The translations under genes and the position numbers were made by a program. A stretch of DNA of 46,143 bases. Origin: Candidatus Carbonibacillus altaicus. Lineage in GTDB: Bacteria; Bacillota; Bacilli; Thermicanales; DSM-22653. The notes under the pieces are model-generated. The model did not search any database. It was not told the origin of the DNA and saw only the letters and a list, made by a program, of their open reading frames with translations. The stretch spans positions 1 to 46,143 of the forward strand of contig PEBX01000020.1 of NCBI GenBank assembly GCA_003050645.1. Direction: 5' to 3'. Shown in pieces: positions 16,451-25,204 of this stretch. Positions within the stretch are counted from its first letter, which is position 1. Every line of letters begins with the position of its first letter.

Positions 16451-16491
16451 AAGAAAGAAGCCTCCCTACATTCCTTACCGTCAAGGAGGCT
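16451..16491 (-). terminator. Likely terminator of pyc
   Basis: AGCCTCC (16459-16465) pairs with GGAGGCT (16485-16491); on the minus strand it is followed by TTCTTTCTTTTT. It lies about 125 bases past the pyc stop. The rest of 16366-16615 shows no gene; an open frame crossing the terC promoter here is spurious. Confidence 0.7.
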
Positions 16492-16615
16492 CTAGGTCAG
16501 ATGAGGCTTAAAGTGTACACATCATACGCTCTATCTATATTTAAAACATATGCTGAACATGCATAGTTTACATCATTCACTCAATCAACTTAGACAACAC
16601 AATCGATTGATACCG

Positions 16616-19600
16616 CTACACGTTTTCATCTTCAAGCACGATGACGAGGTCGCCGGCTTCGATCGACTCACCTTCTTTGACCATTACTTCTTTGACCACC
16701 GCCGCACGCGGCGCTTGGATGGTGAGTTCCATCTTCATCGCTTCGGTGACGAGGAGCGCCACACCGCGTTCCACCGCCTCACCCGCGCGCACATTCACTT
16801 TCAGAACTTTTCCGGGCATCGACGCACCGATGTGATTCGGATTGCCCGGTTCGGCTTTAGGACGGACACTCAGTTCCTTGGCCAGCGTGCGATCGATGAC
16901 CTCAATGGCCCGCGGCTGACCGTTCAGTTCAAAAAAGAGGGTGCGCCGTCCACGTTCATCGGCTTCACCGATGGTGAGCAGGCGAATGTGCAACGTCTTC
17001 CCTTGTTCGATCTCCGCCGTCGTCGCTTCACCGGGCTCAAGTCCGTAGAAAAAGGTCGGCGTATCGAGTACCGATACATCGCCGTACGTTTCCTGATTGT
17101 GTGCAAAATCCAGGAACACTTTCGGATACAGCGTATAAGAGAGCACTTCTTCAAACGAAGGCGTACGCTTGATGAGCCCCTCCAGCGTCCGCTTCTGTTC
17201 CTCCCAGTCAACCGGCGGGAGCGCCTCCCCGGGCCGACCCTCAAGTGGTTTGCGACCTTTTAAGACGATCTCCTGCAACTTTTTCGGAAAGCCAAACGGG
17301 GGTTGTCCCATCATGCCCATAAAATAATCAACCACAGACGCGGGAAAATCGAGCGACGCGCCGCGTGTGAAAAGCGTCGCTTCATCGAGATTGTTCTGGA
17401 CCATGAAGAGGGCAAAATCACCGACCATTTTGGAAGAAGGCGTCACCTTGACGATATCACCCAGCAAACGGTTAACGAGCGCGTACGCTTCTTTCACTTC
17501 CCGAAAGCGATCGCCGAGACCGACGGCCTTGGCCTGCTGTTCCAGATTCGTGTACTGGCCGCCCGGCATCTGATACTTGTAAATGTCGGCATTGGTCGCC
17601 TGCATACCGCTTTCAAACGGTGCGTAATACGTGCGCACCGTCTCCCAGTAATCGGCAAGCTGCTGTAAGGCCTCAAGGTCAAGACCCGGATCGCGCTCGG
17701 TACCGGCGAGCGCGGCAACAAGCGCGTTCATACTCGGCTGGGACGTCGTCCCGGACATCGAGGAGAGAGCTGCATCGACGATATCGACACCCGCCTCGAC
17801 CGCCTTTAGGAGCATAGCAACCCCGTTTCCGCTCGTATCATGCGTATGCAGATGGAGGGGGAGGGACACTTCTTCTTTCAGGGTCTTGATGAGTTTATAC
17901 GCAGCATACGGCTTCAAGAGTCCGGCCATATCTTTGATGGCGAGGATATGTGCCCCGGCTGCTTCCAGTTTTTTGGCCAGATCAACGTAATACTGAAGGG
18001 TGTACTTTTCTTCTTTCGAATCGAGCAAGTCGCCCGTGTAACAGATGGCCGCTTCCGCCACTTTTCCGGCATCGCGTACCGCCTCGATTGCCACTTGCAT
18101 GCCCGGAAACCAGTTCAGGCTGTCGAAGATGCGGAACACATCCATGCCTCGCGCTGCCGCTTCTTTCACAAAGGCACGGACGACATTATCGGGATAGTTC
18201 GTATAGCCGACCGCATTCGATCCGCGCAGAAGCATCTGGAGGAGCACGTTCGGCATCGCTTCACGCAGTTTTTCCAGACGATCCCAAGGACTTTCTTTCA
18301 AAAAGCGCATGGCCACGTCAAACGTCGCCCCACCCCACATCTCATGGGAAAACATCTGCGGTGCAAGGTGCACCGTCGCCTCCGCCACACGCAAAAGATC
18401 TCGCGTCCGAACACGGGTGGCAAGGAGCGACTGGTGCGCATCGCGAAAAGTCGTATCCGTGATGAAAAGCCGTCGTTCTGCGCGTACCCAGCGGGCGAGC
18501 CCCTCCGGTCCGAGTTCTTCTAAAAGGCGTTTGCTCGAGACAAACGGTCGTCCCGGTGCCCCATGGGCATGCGGCAGGCGGGATGGATCGAACATCCCTT
18601 CATGATCGTGACGCTCGCCCTGCCTACCGTACGCGTCATCCTTGTCATATACACCGTTTACACTGCCCTTAAGATCTGCGCCGCTCCCGCCGTTTATAGC
18701 CTGTTTAAGCGGGGCAGCGAGGGCCTCTCTCACCGCTTCCCGGTACGCTTCACGCACTTCGATCCGGGGCGGTTTTTTAACGGCGGGCTTGTCGGCACTT
18801 AGACGATCGTTTACAACGACTTCCCCGATGAACTTGAGAAGCTTCGTTCCTCGGTCCTGGCGGCGCGGCATCTTGAGTAAATCTTGCCGCTCGTCTATAT
18901 AATGCGTGTCATACGTCCCATACAAAAATTGCTCATCCTGAATGACATTTTCTAAAAACGGAATATTCGTCTTCACACCGCGAATGCGGAACTCACGTAG
19001 CACTCGGTGCATTTTATAAGCGGCCAGCTCGAATGTCGGCGCATACGTGCAGGCTTTCACCAGTAGCGAATCGTAGTGCGGCGTAATGTGTGCACCGGTA
19101 AAGCCGTTCCCGCCATCCAGGCGCACACCGAATCCACCCGGTGAACGGTAGGCGAGAATGCGCCCCGTATCGGGTAAAAAGTTGTTTTCCGGATCCTCCG
19201 TCGTAATCCGGCACTGAATAGCGAACCCTTTGGTCCGAATCTTATCTTGCGGCGGTACCCCGACTTCTTCATCGGTCAGGGCATGCCCTTCCGCCAGACG
19301 GATTTGCGCCTGCACGATATCAATATCGGTAATAAGTTCGGTAATCGTATGTTCGACCTGAATCCGGGGATTCACTTCAATAAAATAATAGTCGCCTTGA
19401 TCGGTGACGAGAAACTCGACCGTTCCGGCGTTTTCATAACCGACGGAACGCATCAGACGAACCGCATCTGCGGCTATTTTTTCTCGTAAGTCGGTTGAAA
19501 GCGTGCGCGCTGGAGCGACTTCTACCACTTTTTGGTGACGTCTCTGGATCGAGCAGTCCCGCTCATACAGGTGGTAAACGTTCCCGTAGCGGTCACCTAG

Positions 19601-20263
19601 AATTTGCACCTCAATGTGTTTCGGGCGTTCGATGAGCTTTTCCAGATAAACGCGATCGTCGCCAAACGCCGCTTTTGCTTCCGATCGCGCCCGCTCAAAG
19701 GCTTCTTTCAATTCAGAAACGGCCCGTACGACGCGCATGCCGCGTCCGCCGCCCCCTTGAGCAGCTTTGATCATAAGTGGAAAACCGTACCGCCCGGCAA
19801 AAGCCTCCGCTTCTTCCAACGACTGGATCGGCTCTTCCGTACCCGGTACAACCGGCAGTCCCGCCTCCACTGCCCGCCGACGCGCCTCCACCTTATCGCC
19901 GAACATCTCCAGATGTTCCGGGCGGGGACCGATAAAGGCAATCCCTGCCTTTTCTAAAGCGCGGGCAAACTCGGCATTTTCCGATAAAAATCCGTATCCT
20001 GGATGAACAGCGTCGACCCCCTGCCTCTTCGCCAGTTCGACAATACCGGGAATATCCAGATACGCTTCGAGCGGCCCCTTCCCCTCACCGATCATATAGC
20101 CTTCGTCGGCTTTGTAACGATGGAGGGAGGCGATGTCCTGCTCGGAATAAATGGCAACGGTGCGAACACCAAGTTCGGTCGCCGCGCGAAAGACGCGAAT
20201 AGCGATCTCACCGCGGTTCGCGACAAGAATTTTACGAAAACGCCGGATCTCTCTTTCTGGCAT
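16616..20263 (-). CDS. pyc: Pyruvate carboxylase
   Basis: Biotin enzyme making oxaloacetate from pyruvate, bicarbonate and ATP. Domains in order: biotin carboxylase (about 1-460; KILVANRGEIAIRVFRA, glycine-rich KAAQGGGGRGMRVV, FIEVNPRIQVEHT), carboxyltransferase (about 600-880; TDTTFRDAHQSLLATR, HTHDTSGNG), and the C-terminal biotinyl domain with the biotin Lys in TEAMKMEL (about 1176). About 1215 aa, some 65 more than B. subtilis PycA. Most of the excess is a Gly/Asp/His-rich linker (about 535-590, near AINGGSGADLKGSVNG) between the carboxylase and carboxyltransferase parts. The ATG at 20263 is supported by GGAGGTGGGGAG just upstream; an ATG at 20332 lacks a site and adds a basic stretch not seen in relatives. 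Own promoter at 20435-20463. Confidence 0.95.
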   Translation of the reverse strand: MPEREIRRFRKILVANRGEIAIRVFRAATELGVRTVAIYSEQDIASLHRYKADEGYMIGEGKGPLEAYLDIPGIVELAKRQGVDAVHPGYGFLSENAEFARALEKAGIAFIGPRPEHLEMFGDKVEARRRAVEAGLPVVPGTEEPIQSLEEAEAFAGRYGFPLMIKAAQGGGGRGMRVVRAVSELKEAFERARSEAKAAFGDDRVYLEKLIERPKHIEVQILGDRYGNVYHLYERDCSIQRRHQKVVEVAPARTLSTDLREKIAADAVRLMRSVGYENAGTVEFLVTDQGDYYFIEVNPRIQVEHTITELITDIDIVQAQIRLAEGHALTDEEVGVPPQDKIRTKGFAIQCRITTEDPENNFLPDTGRILAYRSPGGFGVRLDGGNGFTGAHITPHYDSLLVKACTYAPTFELAAYKMHRVLREFRIRGVKTNIPFLENVIQDEQFLYGTYDTHYIDERQDLLKMPRRQDRGTKLLKFIGEVVVNDRLSADKPAVKKPPRIEVREAYREAVREALAAPLKQAINGGSGADLKGSVNGVYDKDDAYGRQGERHDHEGMFDPSRLPHAHGAPGRPFVSSKRLLEELGPEGLARWVRAERRLFITDTTFRDAHQSLLATRVRTRDLLRVAEATVHLAPQMFSHEMWGGATFDVAMRFLKESPWDRLEKLREAMPNVLLQMLLRGSNAVGYTNYPDNVVRAFVKEAAARGMDVFRIFDSLNWFPGMQVAIEAVRDAGKVAEAAICYTGDLLDSKEEKYTLQYYVDLAKKLEAAGAHILAIKDMAGLLKPYAAYKLIKTLKEEVSLPLHLHTHDTSGNGVAMLLKAVEAGVDIVDAALSSMSGTTSQPSMNALVAALAGTERDPGLDLEALQQLADYWETVRTYYAPFESGMQATNADIYKYQMPGGQYTNLEQQAKAVGLGDRFREVKEAYALVNRLLGDIVKVTPSSKMVGDFALFMVQNNLDEATLFTRGASLDFPASVVDYFMGMMGQPPFGFPKKLQEIVLKGRKPLEGRPGEALPPVDWEEQKRTLEGLIKRTPSFEEVLSYTLYPKVFLDFAHNQETYGDVSVLDTPTFFYGLEPGEATTAEIEQGKTLHIRLLTIGEADERGRRTLFFELNGQPRAIEVIDRTLAKELSVRPKAEPGNPNHIGASMPGKVLKVNVRAGEAVERGVALLVTEAMKMELTIQAPRAAVVKEVMVKEGESIEAGDLVIVLEDENV

Positions 20264-20333
20264 CTCCCCACCTCCAGAGTCACGTTTTTCTTTCTTTTTG
20301 GGAACCAACACGTCTTCATTGAGCTTGCCCATC

Positions 20334-20366
20334 TTCTAAAAGCAACCCACTTTCTAAAAGCAACCC
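20334..20366. repeat. 15-bp direct repeat in the pyc leader
   Basis: TTCTAAAAGCAACCC occurs at 20334-20348 and 20352-20366, an 18-bp period. It lies in the untranslated leader upstream of the chosen pyc start. Confidence 0.8.
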
Positions 20367-20382
20367 GTCGAACGCAGGTTGT

Positions 20383-20428
20383 AAAAAATATGTCCTTGAT
20401 GTTCGGACAATCCGTCCACCCAGGACAT
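20383..20428 (-). terminator. Terminator-like hairpin at the 5' end of the pyc transcript
   Basis: On the minus strand ATGTCCT (20428-20422) pairs with AGGACAT (20396-20390), with an inner GGAC/GTCC stem, followed by ATTTTTTAC. It could end the transcript of the F420-ligase-like gene, whose stop is about 120 bases upstream. It also falls at the predicted start of the pyc transcript, so a leader (attenuator or 5' stabiliser) role is possible. Confidence 0.75.
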
Positions 20429-20434
20429 AATTTG

Positions 20435-20463
20435 ATGATACGATAGGAATCAGCAATCGTCAA
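20435..20463 (-). promoter_or_regulatory. SigmaA promoter of pyc
   Basis: Minus-strand TTGACG (20458-20463), 17-bp spacer, TATCAT (20435-20440). Predicted start near 20428, followed directly by the hairpin at 20390-20428. The leader to the ATG is about 165 bases. Confidence 0.75.
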
Positions 20464-20545
20464 TACAAAAAACTTTAACAAACGTGCAACCTGTTTAAAA
20501 AGCACCCAAAAGGTTGGGTATTTAAAGCTGATGAAAAACTATCCT

Positions 20546-22267
20546 TCACGTTCTTAAAAAACCGCGCACGACGATGATCGGCGTCCCGGCGTCAGCCGAA
20601 CCGGCCATGAGATCGGCAAGTGTCGCCACAATGCTGGTGAGACTTCGGGGGGTGGTGCCCACTTCCCCCTGATCGCGCTGATTGCGCTCTTCTCCCTGCC
20701 CACGACCCTCTCTTTTACCTCCGATGGGTTCACGCATCTCCTCTTTTCGTTCAACACCCTCTTTTGGCAAAGAAGCGTCCATCACAGACGCCGGTACAGA
20801 CACAGGTACAGACCCGGGGAAAGATCCCGACATTGACGCCGGTTCAGTCTCTTTTCCAGGCGTAGCGCCTCCCAAAGCTTGCTCGATCTCCTCCCGACTC
20901 ATGCCTTGCTGGTGAAGCGTATCGACATGCATTTTTAGTTTTTTCCCCGTACGCAGACGATACGACCGGAGTCCCGCGCTCACGCCGATCGCCGGATGCG
21001 GGTCGGCCAGTTCATAGATGCCGCTATCCGGGTCTTTATACGCGCCGTCTCCAAAAATAATGACCTCAACGTTGACGCCGAGCCCATCTAAGATTGCCTC
21101 ACGGATCGCATCGGCTGTTCCCGAGGCATCTTCCGGCAGGAGTTTCAAACGACACGGCTGTTCACTGGAGACATTCGAACCGATCACGCCCCAGGGAGCT
21201 GGACCGATTTCATCCAGCGTCACAACCGGCACATCGGCCCCAAAGGCATTAAAGACCTCTCGCGTCTCGAGACGCTTGTGTACTTCCCCGATGATCACGC
21301 CGTCCAAATACCCTTGCTCGTAAACTTTAAGCGGGTTTGCACTAAAGATGATCGTCCCTGTGGCCTCCCCCTGCCGGATCATGTCGAGGTAGAGGGCTCG
21401 GTAATCGACCCCGGTAATCGGATGGCGGAAAAAAGCATCTCCCACTTCCGGTAAATATATCGCTTCACTGTCTTTAAAATACGCCTCCATTTCGGCATAA
21501 TGAACGACCTCGGCTGCATTGCGCGCAGAAGCCTCATCATCTAAGTAGGCGGCGGCATCGATGATCACCGCCTCTCGGCGGGCCAGATCCACTTTCACCG
21601 CCAGAGCGCCCCCGGCCTCCGCCATATCCCCCTTTAGTTCCACCGCTTTTGAAGCGGCTTTTTTAAGATCGGAAAACGTCACTTCTACCGGCATGAGACG
21701 ACCTTCCGGCGACCTCACGGTCAGATCGGCGATTCCTTTACCCATAATTTTACGCATACCGAGCACCTGGTAGCCGGAAGATTGCAGAATTAAGGCAGCG
21801 ATCGTTTCGCGAATGAGTATATTGAGATGCGGCGTATTTTCCCGCGCCGACTGCAAGCTCTTCAAAATCTTTTTGAGTCGGAGCCGCATCCAGGCAAATT
21901 CCGGATCGATCACCTGATTGCCGACTTCATCATACGGCAAAGAGAAAGAAACGGTCACCTCGCCCCCACACGTCGCCAGTGCCGCTGCTTTGAGCACCAG
22001 GGCAAAGCGGTTGCGGCTGGCAATCGGAAAAACGATGGCGAGATGCGCCTTCGGTTTGAGGTTTAACTTCATTCGAATATCTTCCGCCAGTTCCTCGCAC
22101 GTGACATACCGATTTTGCGAGCGGGCTACGACTGCTTCCGTGACACAGACGATGTCGCCATCTTGAACCTTGTCACGGACAGCTTCTAGCGTCACCTCGC
22201 GGATATTATCATGCGGCAAAATGAGACCCGTCTTAATTCCAAATGCACTGGTAACAATCTCACCCAT
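20546..22267 (-). CDS. F420-0:L-glutamate ligase-family protein with a nuclease-like insert
   Basis: 573 aa, soluble. Its ends and middle match the CofE-like proteins found in Firmicutes and Actinobacteria: TSAFGIKTGLILPHDN and CVTEAVVARSQNRYVT near the start, VFPIASRNRFAL, LPYDEVGN, HPITGVDYR (about 282), FGDGAYKDPDSGIYELADP (about 408), and a final TTPRSLTSIVATLADLM...GTPIIVVRGF. Those relatives are about 390-400 aa. Two additions explain the excess. Residues about 124-270 resemble a PD-(D/E)XK-type fold (GKGIADLTVRSPEGR, then MPVEVTF; D181, E195). Residues about 470-540 form a Ser/Pro then Glu/Arg/Gly-rich stretch encoded partly by a 12-bp array. No other F420 gene is seen nearby, so ligase activity is uncertain. 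GAAAGGGG precedes the ATG. Confidence 0.75.
   Translation of the reverse strand: MGEIVTSAFGIKTGLILPHDNIREVTLEAVRDKVQDGDIVCVTEAVVARSQNRYVTCEELAEDIRMKLNLKPKAHLAIVFPIASRNRFALVLKAAALATCGGEVTVSFSLPYDEVGNQVIDPEFAWMRLRLKKILKSLQSARENTPHLNILIRETIAALILQSSGYQVLGMRKIMGKGIADLTVRSPEGRLMPVEVTFSDLKKAASKAVELKGDMAEAGGALAVKVDLARREAVIIDAAAYLDDEASARNAAEVVHYAEMEAYFKDSEAIYLPEVGDAFFRHPITGVDYRALYLDMIRQGEATGTIIFSANPLKVYEQGYLDGVIIGEVHKRLETREVFNAFGADVPVVTLDEIGPAPWGVIGSNVSSEQPCRLKLLPEDASGTADAIREAILDGLGVNVEVIIFGDGAYKDPDSGIYELADPHPAIGVSAGLRSYRLRTGKKLKMHVDTLHQQGMSREEIEQALGGATPGKETEPASMSGSFPGSVPVSVPASVMDASLPKEGVERKEEMREPIGGKREGRGQGEERNQRDQGEVGTTPRSLTSIVATLADLMAGSADAGTPIIVVRGFLRT
20784..20843 (-). repeat. In-frame 12-bp tandem array (5 copies) in the F420-ligase-like gene
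   Basis: Plus-strand units: ACAGACGCCGGT, ACAGACACAGGT, ACAGACCCGGGG, AAAGATCCCGAC and ATTGACGCCGGT, from 20784. On the coding strand they give four-residue units such as FPGS, VPVS and VPAS. Confidence 0.8.
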
Positions 22268-22303
22268 CCCGTTCAGCCCCTTTCACACCATACACTATAC
22301 CGC

Positions 22304-23242
22304 TTAACGAGACGATTGGCAATGTTCAGCTTCCCATTCCGAAAACGTCATATTTGCGCTACCTGCCGTAAAGTACAACGCCAAAATGTTCGCCTCTTCT
22401 AACGGATAACACCCGTCATCAGGTAAGAATATTCGTATTTTAGAGCGTATCAGACGATTATGTACGGTCCGTTCATATACGCGATCCGAGGCACGATCAT
22501 AGACATGATAATAGCAGCGATAAACTGTACGAAGCGCCCTCCCCATCGTCCAGTGACCCTTAACTTGTGTGCGGCACACTTGATATGACCGCACTGCCTC
22601 AAGGTACATATAGCGTTCTAGAAAAAATCGATGCATCGTATAGTTAAGTTGGCGAAACGCTCCAATCGAAGCCGCGACGACATACGGTAACATGAGGAGT
22701 GCCGAAAGCGACCCGCTCAGCGCATAACCGAACGCAGGTAAAAATAAAATCGTGAGCGCAAAAAGAACGCTCAGAAACACCGTTACACCGTAGACCGTCA
22801 TAAGTGCAAATCGATAAGGCAAGATCAAAGTGAGCAAAGATAAGACGATCCGCCCTCCATCGAGCGGATAAAGCGGCAGTAAATTAAAGAGAAAGAGCAT
22901 CGCGTTCCCTTCAAACCAGAATCGTCCCATCTCCGGTTGCCATAGATGAGACGCGGTCCAAAACCAACCTAGAACGATAAGCGGCACATGCACAAGCGGG
23001 CCAGCGAGCGCGATGGCCACCTCCTGCCAAGGAGGGGCAAGCGGGGGCGGGGTAACATAAAGGGCACCGCCAAACGGTAAAAGGACAACGCTGTGAACTT
23101 CCCAGCCCAGAACGCGGGCGCACACCGCATGCGCCCACTCATGGATGAGTACGAGTGTAAATAAAGTCACAAGCTCAAACCAGCGCCCGGAAAGGGCTCC
23201 TAGCGCGAGAACAAGCATGAAAAAGGGGTGGATTTTAATCAA
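22304..23242 (-). CDS. spoIVFB: Stage IV sporulation protein FB (site-2 protease)
   Basis: Membrane-embedded M50 metalloprotease, 312 aa, that in B. subtilis cleaves pro-sigmaK in the mother cell. The zinc motif is LIHEWAHAVCARVLGW (HExxH, about residue 34), and the third ligand lies in NLLPLYPLDGGRIVLS (about 123). LLPFGGALYV after the zinc motif matches relatives. About six membrane segments, then a soluble tail of about 110 residues that would correspond to the substrate-recognising CBS region, but looks diverged. Starts at TTG (23242), overlapping the spoIVFA stop by 8 bp; no clear ribosome binding site, so it is probably translationally coupled. Confidence 0.92.
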   Translation of the reverse strand: MIKIHPFFMLVLALGALSGRWFELVTLFTLVLIHEWAHAVCARVLGWEVHSVVLLPFGGALYVTPPPLAPPWQEVAIALAGPLVHVPLIVLGWFWTASHLWQPEMGRFWFEGNAMLFLFNLLPLYPLDGGRIVLSLLTLILPYRFALMTVYGVTVFLSVLFALTILFLPAFGYALSGSLSALLMLPYVVAASIGAFRQLNYTMHRFFLERYMYLEAVRSYQVCRTQVKGHWTMGRALRTVYRCYYHVYDRASDRVYERTVHNRLIRSKIRIFLPDDGCYPLEEANILALYFTAGSANMTFSEWEAEHCQSSR

Positions 23243-23963
23243 AACGAATCACACCTGCGGGATCAATCAGACTGCCGGTACGGCGCAGCGATAAAAACAA
23301 GGACTGCTCCTTGACGCGGCCGATTGGGTCTTCGGGTTCCACCCAATCACCTGCCCTAACCCACACCTCACCCATAAAACCGTACATACTTTCCGTCCCA
23401 TCCGCATGTAAAATGGTGATGACCCGACCGCGCGTAGCCGTATCCATAACCGACCTCACCCACCCGGTGGCCACCGGGTGAACAATACTTTTTGCGCCTG
23501 TCTCGATGACCACACCTGATGTGTGTTCATAAAAAGCATAGACCGATCCTTCCACCGGCGAACGGTAGTGAACGGTCTCGCTTTTTCTTTCTATCTTAAG
23601 GGTAGGAAGAAGCGACCACGACGTATCGGCGAACTTGTCTAAAAATGTTTTGACGCCGGCGCGTTCGCCCCATGCTGCGATCTCATGCCGGACGCTCTGA
23701 ACTTTTTCTGCAAACGGAAGATCACGAAATCGTTCACTTAACCCCAGCAATAAAACAACAACGGACATGATCGCAACGAAAAAGATAGAGACCGAAAGAA
23801 ATAGATTGGCGTAAGTAGTGTACTCCACAGGTAGAACGGTTTTTGTCTTCCTGTTTATATCCGTGTCATCACGATTATAACCATCTAAATGATAACCAGA
23901 TAAGATGTTCCGAATGCGCCTTGTCTGTTTATTTTTAACCCGATTGCGAATGTCTTCTCTCAT
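23235..23963 (-). CDS. spoIVFA: Stage IV sporulation protein FA (M23-like regulator of SpoIVFB)
   Basis: Forespore-engulfing membrane protein, 242 aa, that holds SpoIVFB inactive until signalled. A basic N-terminus is followed by one membrane segment (about 52-72, NLFLSVSIFFVAIMSVVVLL). The external C-terminal domain is a degenerate LytM/M23 fold (EGSVYAFYEHTSGVVIETG, GRVITILHADGTESMYGFMG, then VRAGDWVEPEDPIGRV); the zinc-binding HxH is replaced, as usual for SpoIVFA. Adjacent to and overlapping spoIVFB. A terminator after rodA separates it from the min/mre operon, which agrees with separate sporulation-specific transcription. Confidence 0.9.
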   Translation of the reverse strand: MREDIRNRVKNKQTRRIRNILSGYHLDGYNRDDTDINRKTKTVLPVEYTTYANLFLSVSIFFVAIMSVVVLLLGLSERFRDLPFAEKVQSVRHEIAAWGERAGVKTFLDKFADTSWSLLPTLKIERKSETVHYRSPVEGSVYAFYEHTSGVVIETGAKSIVHPVATGWVRSVMDTATRGRVITILHADGTESMYGFMGEVWVRAGDWVEPEDPIGRVKEQSLFLSLRRTGSLIDPAGVIRFD

Positions 23964-24031
23964 CGCTTTTCACCCGGCTTCGTGGCTTGTTTTACTTCAT
24001 TTATAGTCCAAGCCCCCGGGCATTATGACAG

Positions 24032-24054
24032 AAAAAGGAGCGCTTTACACGCTC
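24032..24054 (-). terminator. Terminator overlapping the end of rodA
   Basis: Minus-strand GAGCG (24054-24050) and CGCTC (24042-24038) enclose the TAA of rodA (24045-24047) in the loop, followed by a T-run at 24032-24036. The stem is short (5-6 bp) but well placed to separate the shape operon from spoIVFAB. Confidence 0.65.
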
Positions 24055-25202
24055 TCTTTTCTTACCGAAAAACCTAAAACAACGCCTACAGCGAATAAAT
24101 TGATAAGAAGTGAACTGCCACCGTAACTTAAAAAGGGCAGTGTAATCCCGGTAATCGGCATAATCCCGATCGTCATGCCGATATTTTCGTATATCTGAAA
24201 CGTAAACATCCCTACGATCCCGGCGATAACGCTATGGGCAAACGTAGATGTCGTCTGCATAGCGATGCGGATCATCCGGTATAGCAAAAAGAAGTAAAGC
24301 ATAATCAGGAGCGCCGACCCCAAAAAACCAAAGCGCTCCCCGATTACGGAAAAAACAAAATCGGTCTGGGCGAAGGGGACACGGCGATTAAACGTTAAGA
24401 GCTCCTGTTCTGGAACACTCCGCCCCCAGAACTCACCGGAGCCGATCGACTGTAAAGAATAATACAGTTGATACTGGTCGGGATTGCTCGGGTCGATTGA
24501 TCGATCTAAAAATGCTGTGATTCGACGCCATTGATACTCTTTAATGATCTTAAAAAAAAGTTGGGGGAAAAAAAAGTAAAGAAAGATAAGCGCAAGTAAT
24601 CCTGAAGCGTACACACCGACAACCGTGAGGGTATACCTAGGTCGGACTGATACGGTGAGCATCGCAAGGAGCGTCACGGCCATCCCGAGCGTTGTGCCGA
24701 GATCCGGTTCAACGACGATGAGCGCCATGGGGAGAGCGAACAGTATAAAAACAGGCCATAGCCCCCAGAAGCTTTCCTGCATATCTCCGTCTTCAATACG
24801 CCGCCGGCGATCGGTTAAAAAACGCGCGACCGTAAAGATCGTGACAAGTTTCGCAAGTTCCGACGGCTGGAATTGCAGTCGAAAACTTGGCGGTCCCAGG
24901 ATAAACCAGCTTTTCGACCCGTTGATCGGTTCGGCAAAAATAAGCACACCGATCAAAAGGAGGATCGACAGCCCATACAGGATGGGGGCAAGCATATAGT
25001 AAACCCGCCCCGGAATAAACATCACACCGAGCATCACCGCGATACCCAGTCCGTACCAGATGAGTTGCTTCGTATCTTCCCCGTAAAGCGGGCTTGCGCC
25101 ACGAATCCCGAGATAGCTGAAAACAGCCAGTACGAAGATGATGGCGATCAACCACCAGTCGATCGCGCGCCAGTTGATCGAAAAAGACTTCTCCTCTTGC
25201 AT
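24045..25202 (-). CDS. rodA: RodA, elongation-specific peptidoglycan polymerase (SEDS family)
   Basis: Polytopic membrane glycosyltransferase, 385 aa with about ten membrane segments, that polymerises glycan strands with a class B PBP. SEDS signatures are visible: RLQFQPSELAKLVTI, VEPDLGTTLGMA (catalytic Asp region), QSIGSGEFWGRSV, and NIGMTIGIMPITGITLPF followed by LSYGGSSLL. The NIGM...ITGI form favours RodA over FtsW/SpoVE. The ATG at 25202 begins two bases after the minD stop; a TTG at 25208 overlapping that stop is the alternative. The neighbour mrdA (PBP2) in the same gene run is its expected partner. Confidence 0.9.
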   Translation of the reverse strand: MQEEKSFSINWRAIDWWLIAIIFVLAVFSYLGIRGASPLYGEDTKQLIWYGLGIAVMLGVMFIPGRVYYMLAPILYGLSILLLIGVLIFAEPINGSKSWFILGPPSFRLQFQPSELAKLVTIFTVARFLTDRRRRIEDGDMQESFWGLWPVFILFALPMALIVVEPDLGTTLGMAVTLLAMLTVSVRPRYTLTVVGVYASGLLALIFLYFFFPQLFFKIIKEYQWRRITAFLDRSIDPSNPDQYQLYYSLQSIGSGEFWGRSVPEQELLTFNRRVPFAQTDFVFSVIGERFGFLGSALLIMLYFFLLYRMIRIAMQTTSTFAHSVIAGIVGMFTFQIYENIGMTIGIMPITGITLPFLSYGGSSLLINLFAVGVVLGFSVRKESV

Positions 25203-25204
25203 CT

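Noticed and set aside
16306-16566. 86-codon plus-strand frame
   Set aside because: It runs across the consensus terC promoter and the pyc terminator, both on the other strand, and has no coding character.
17840-18523. Plus-strand frames of 170-227 codons opposite pyc
   Set aside because: Antisense shadows of the carboxyltransferase domain, rich in His/Arg/Pro, with no start signals.
20546-22267. Calling this protein a true F420-0:gamma-glutamyl ligase (cofE)
   Set aside because: Family signatures are present, but the protein is much enlarged, no other F420 gene is visible, and the group is annotated as ligase mainly by similarity. I kept a family-level name.
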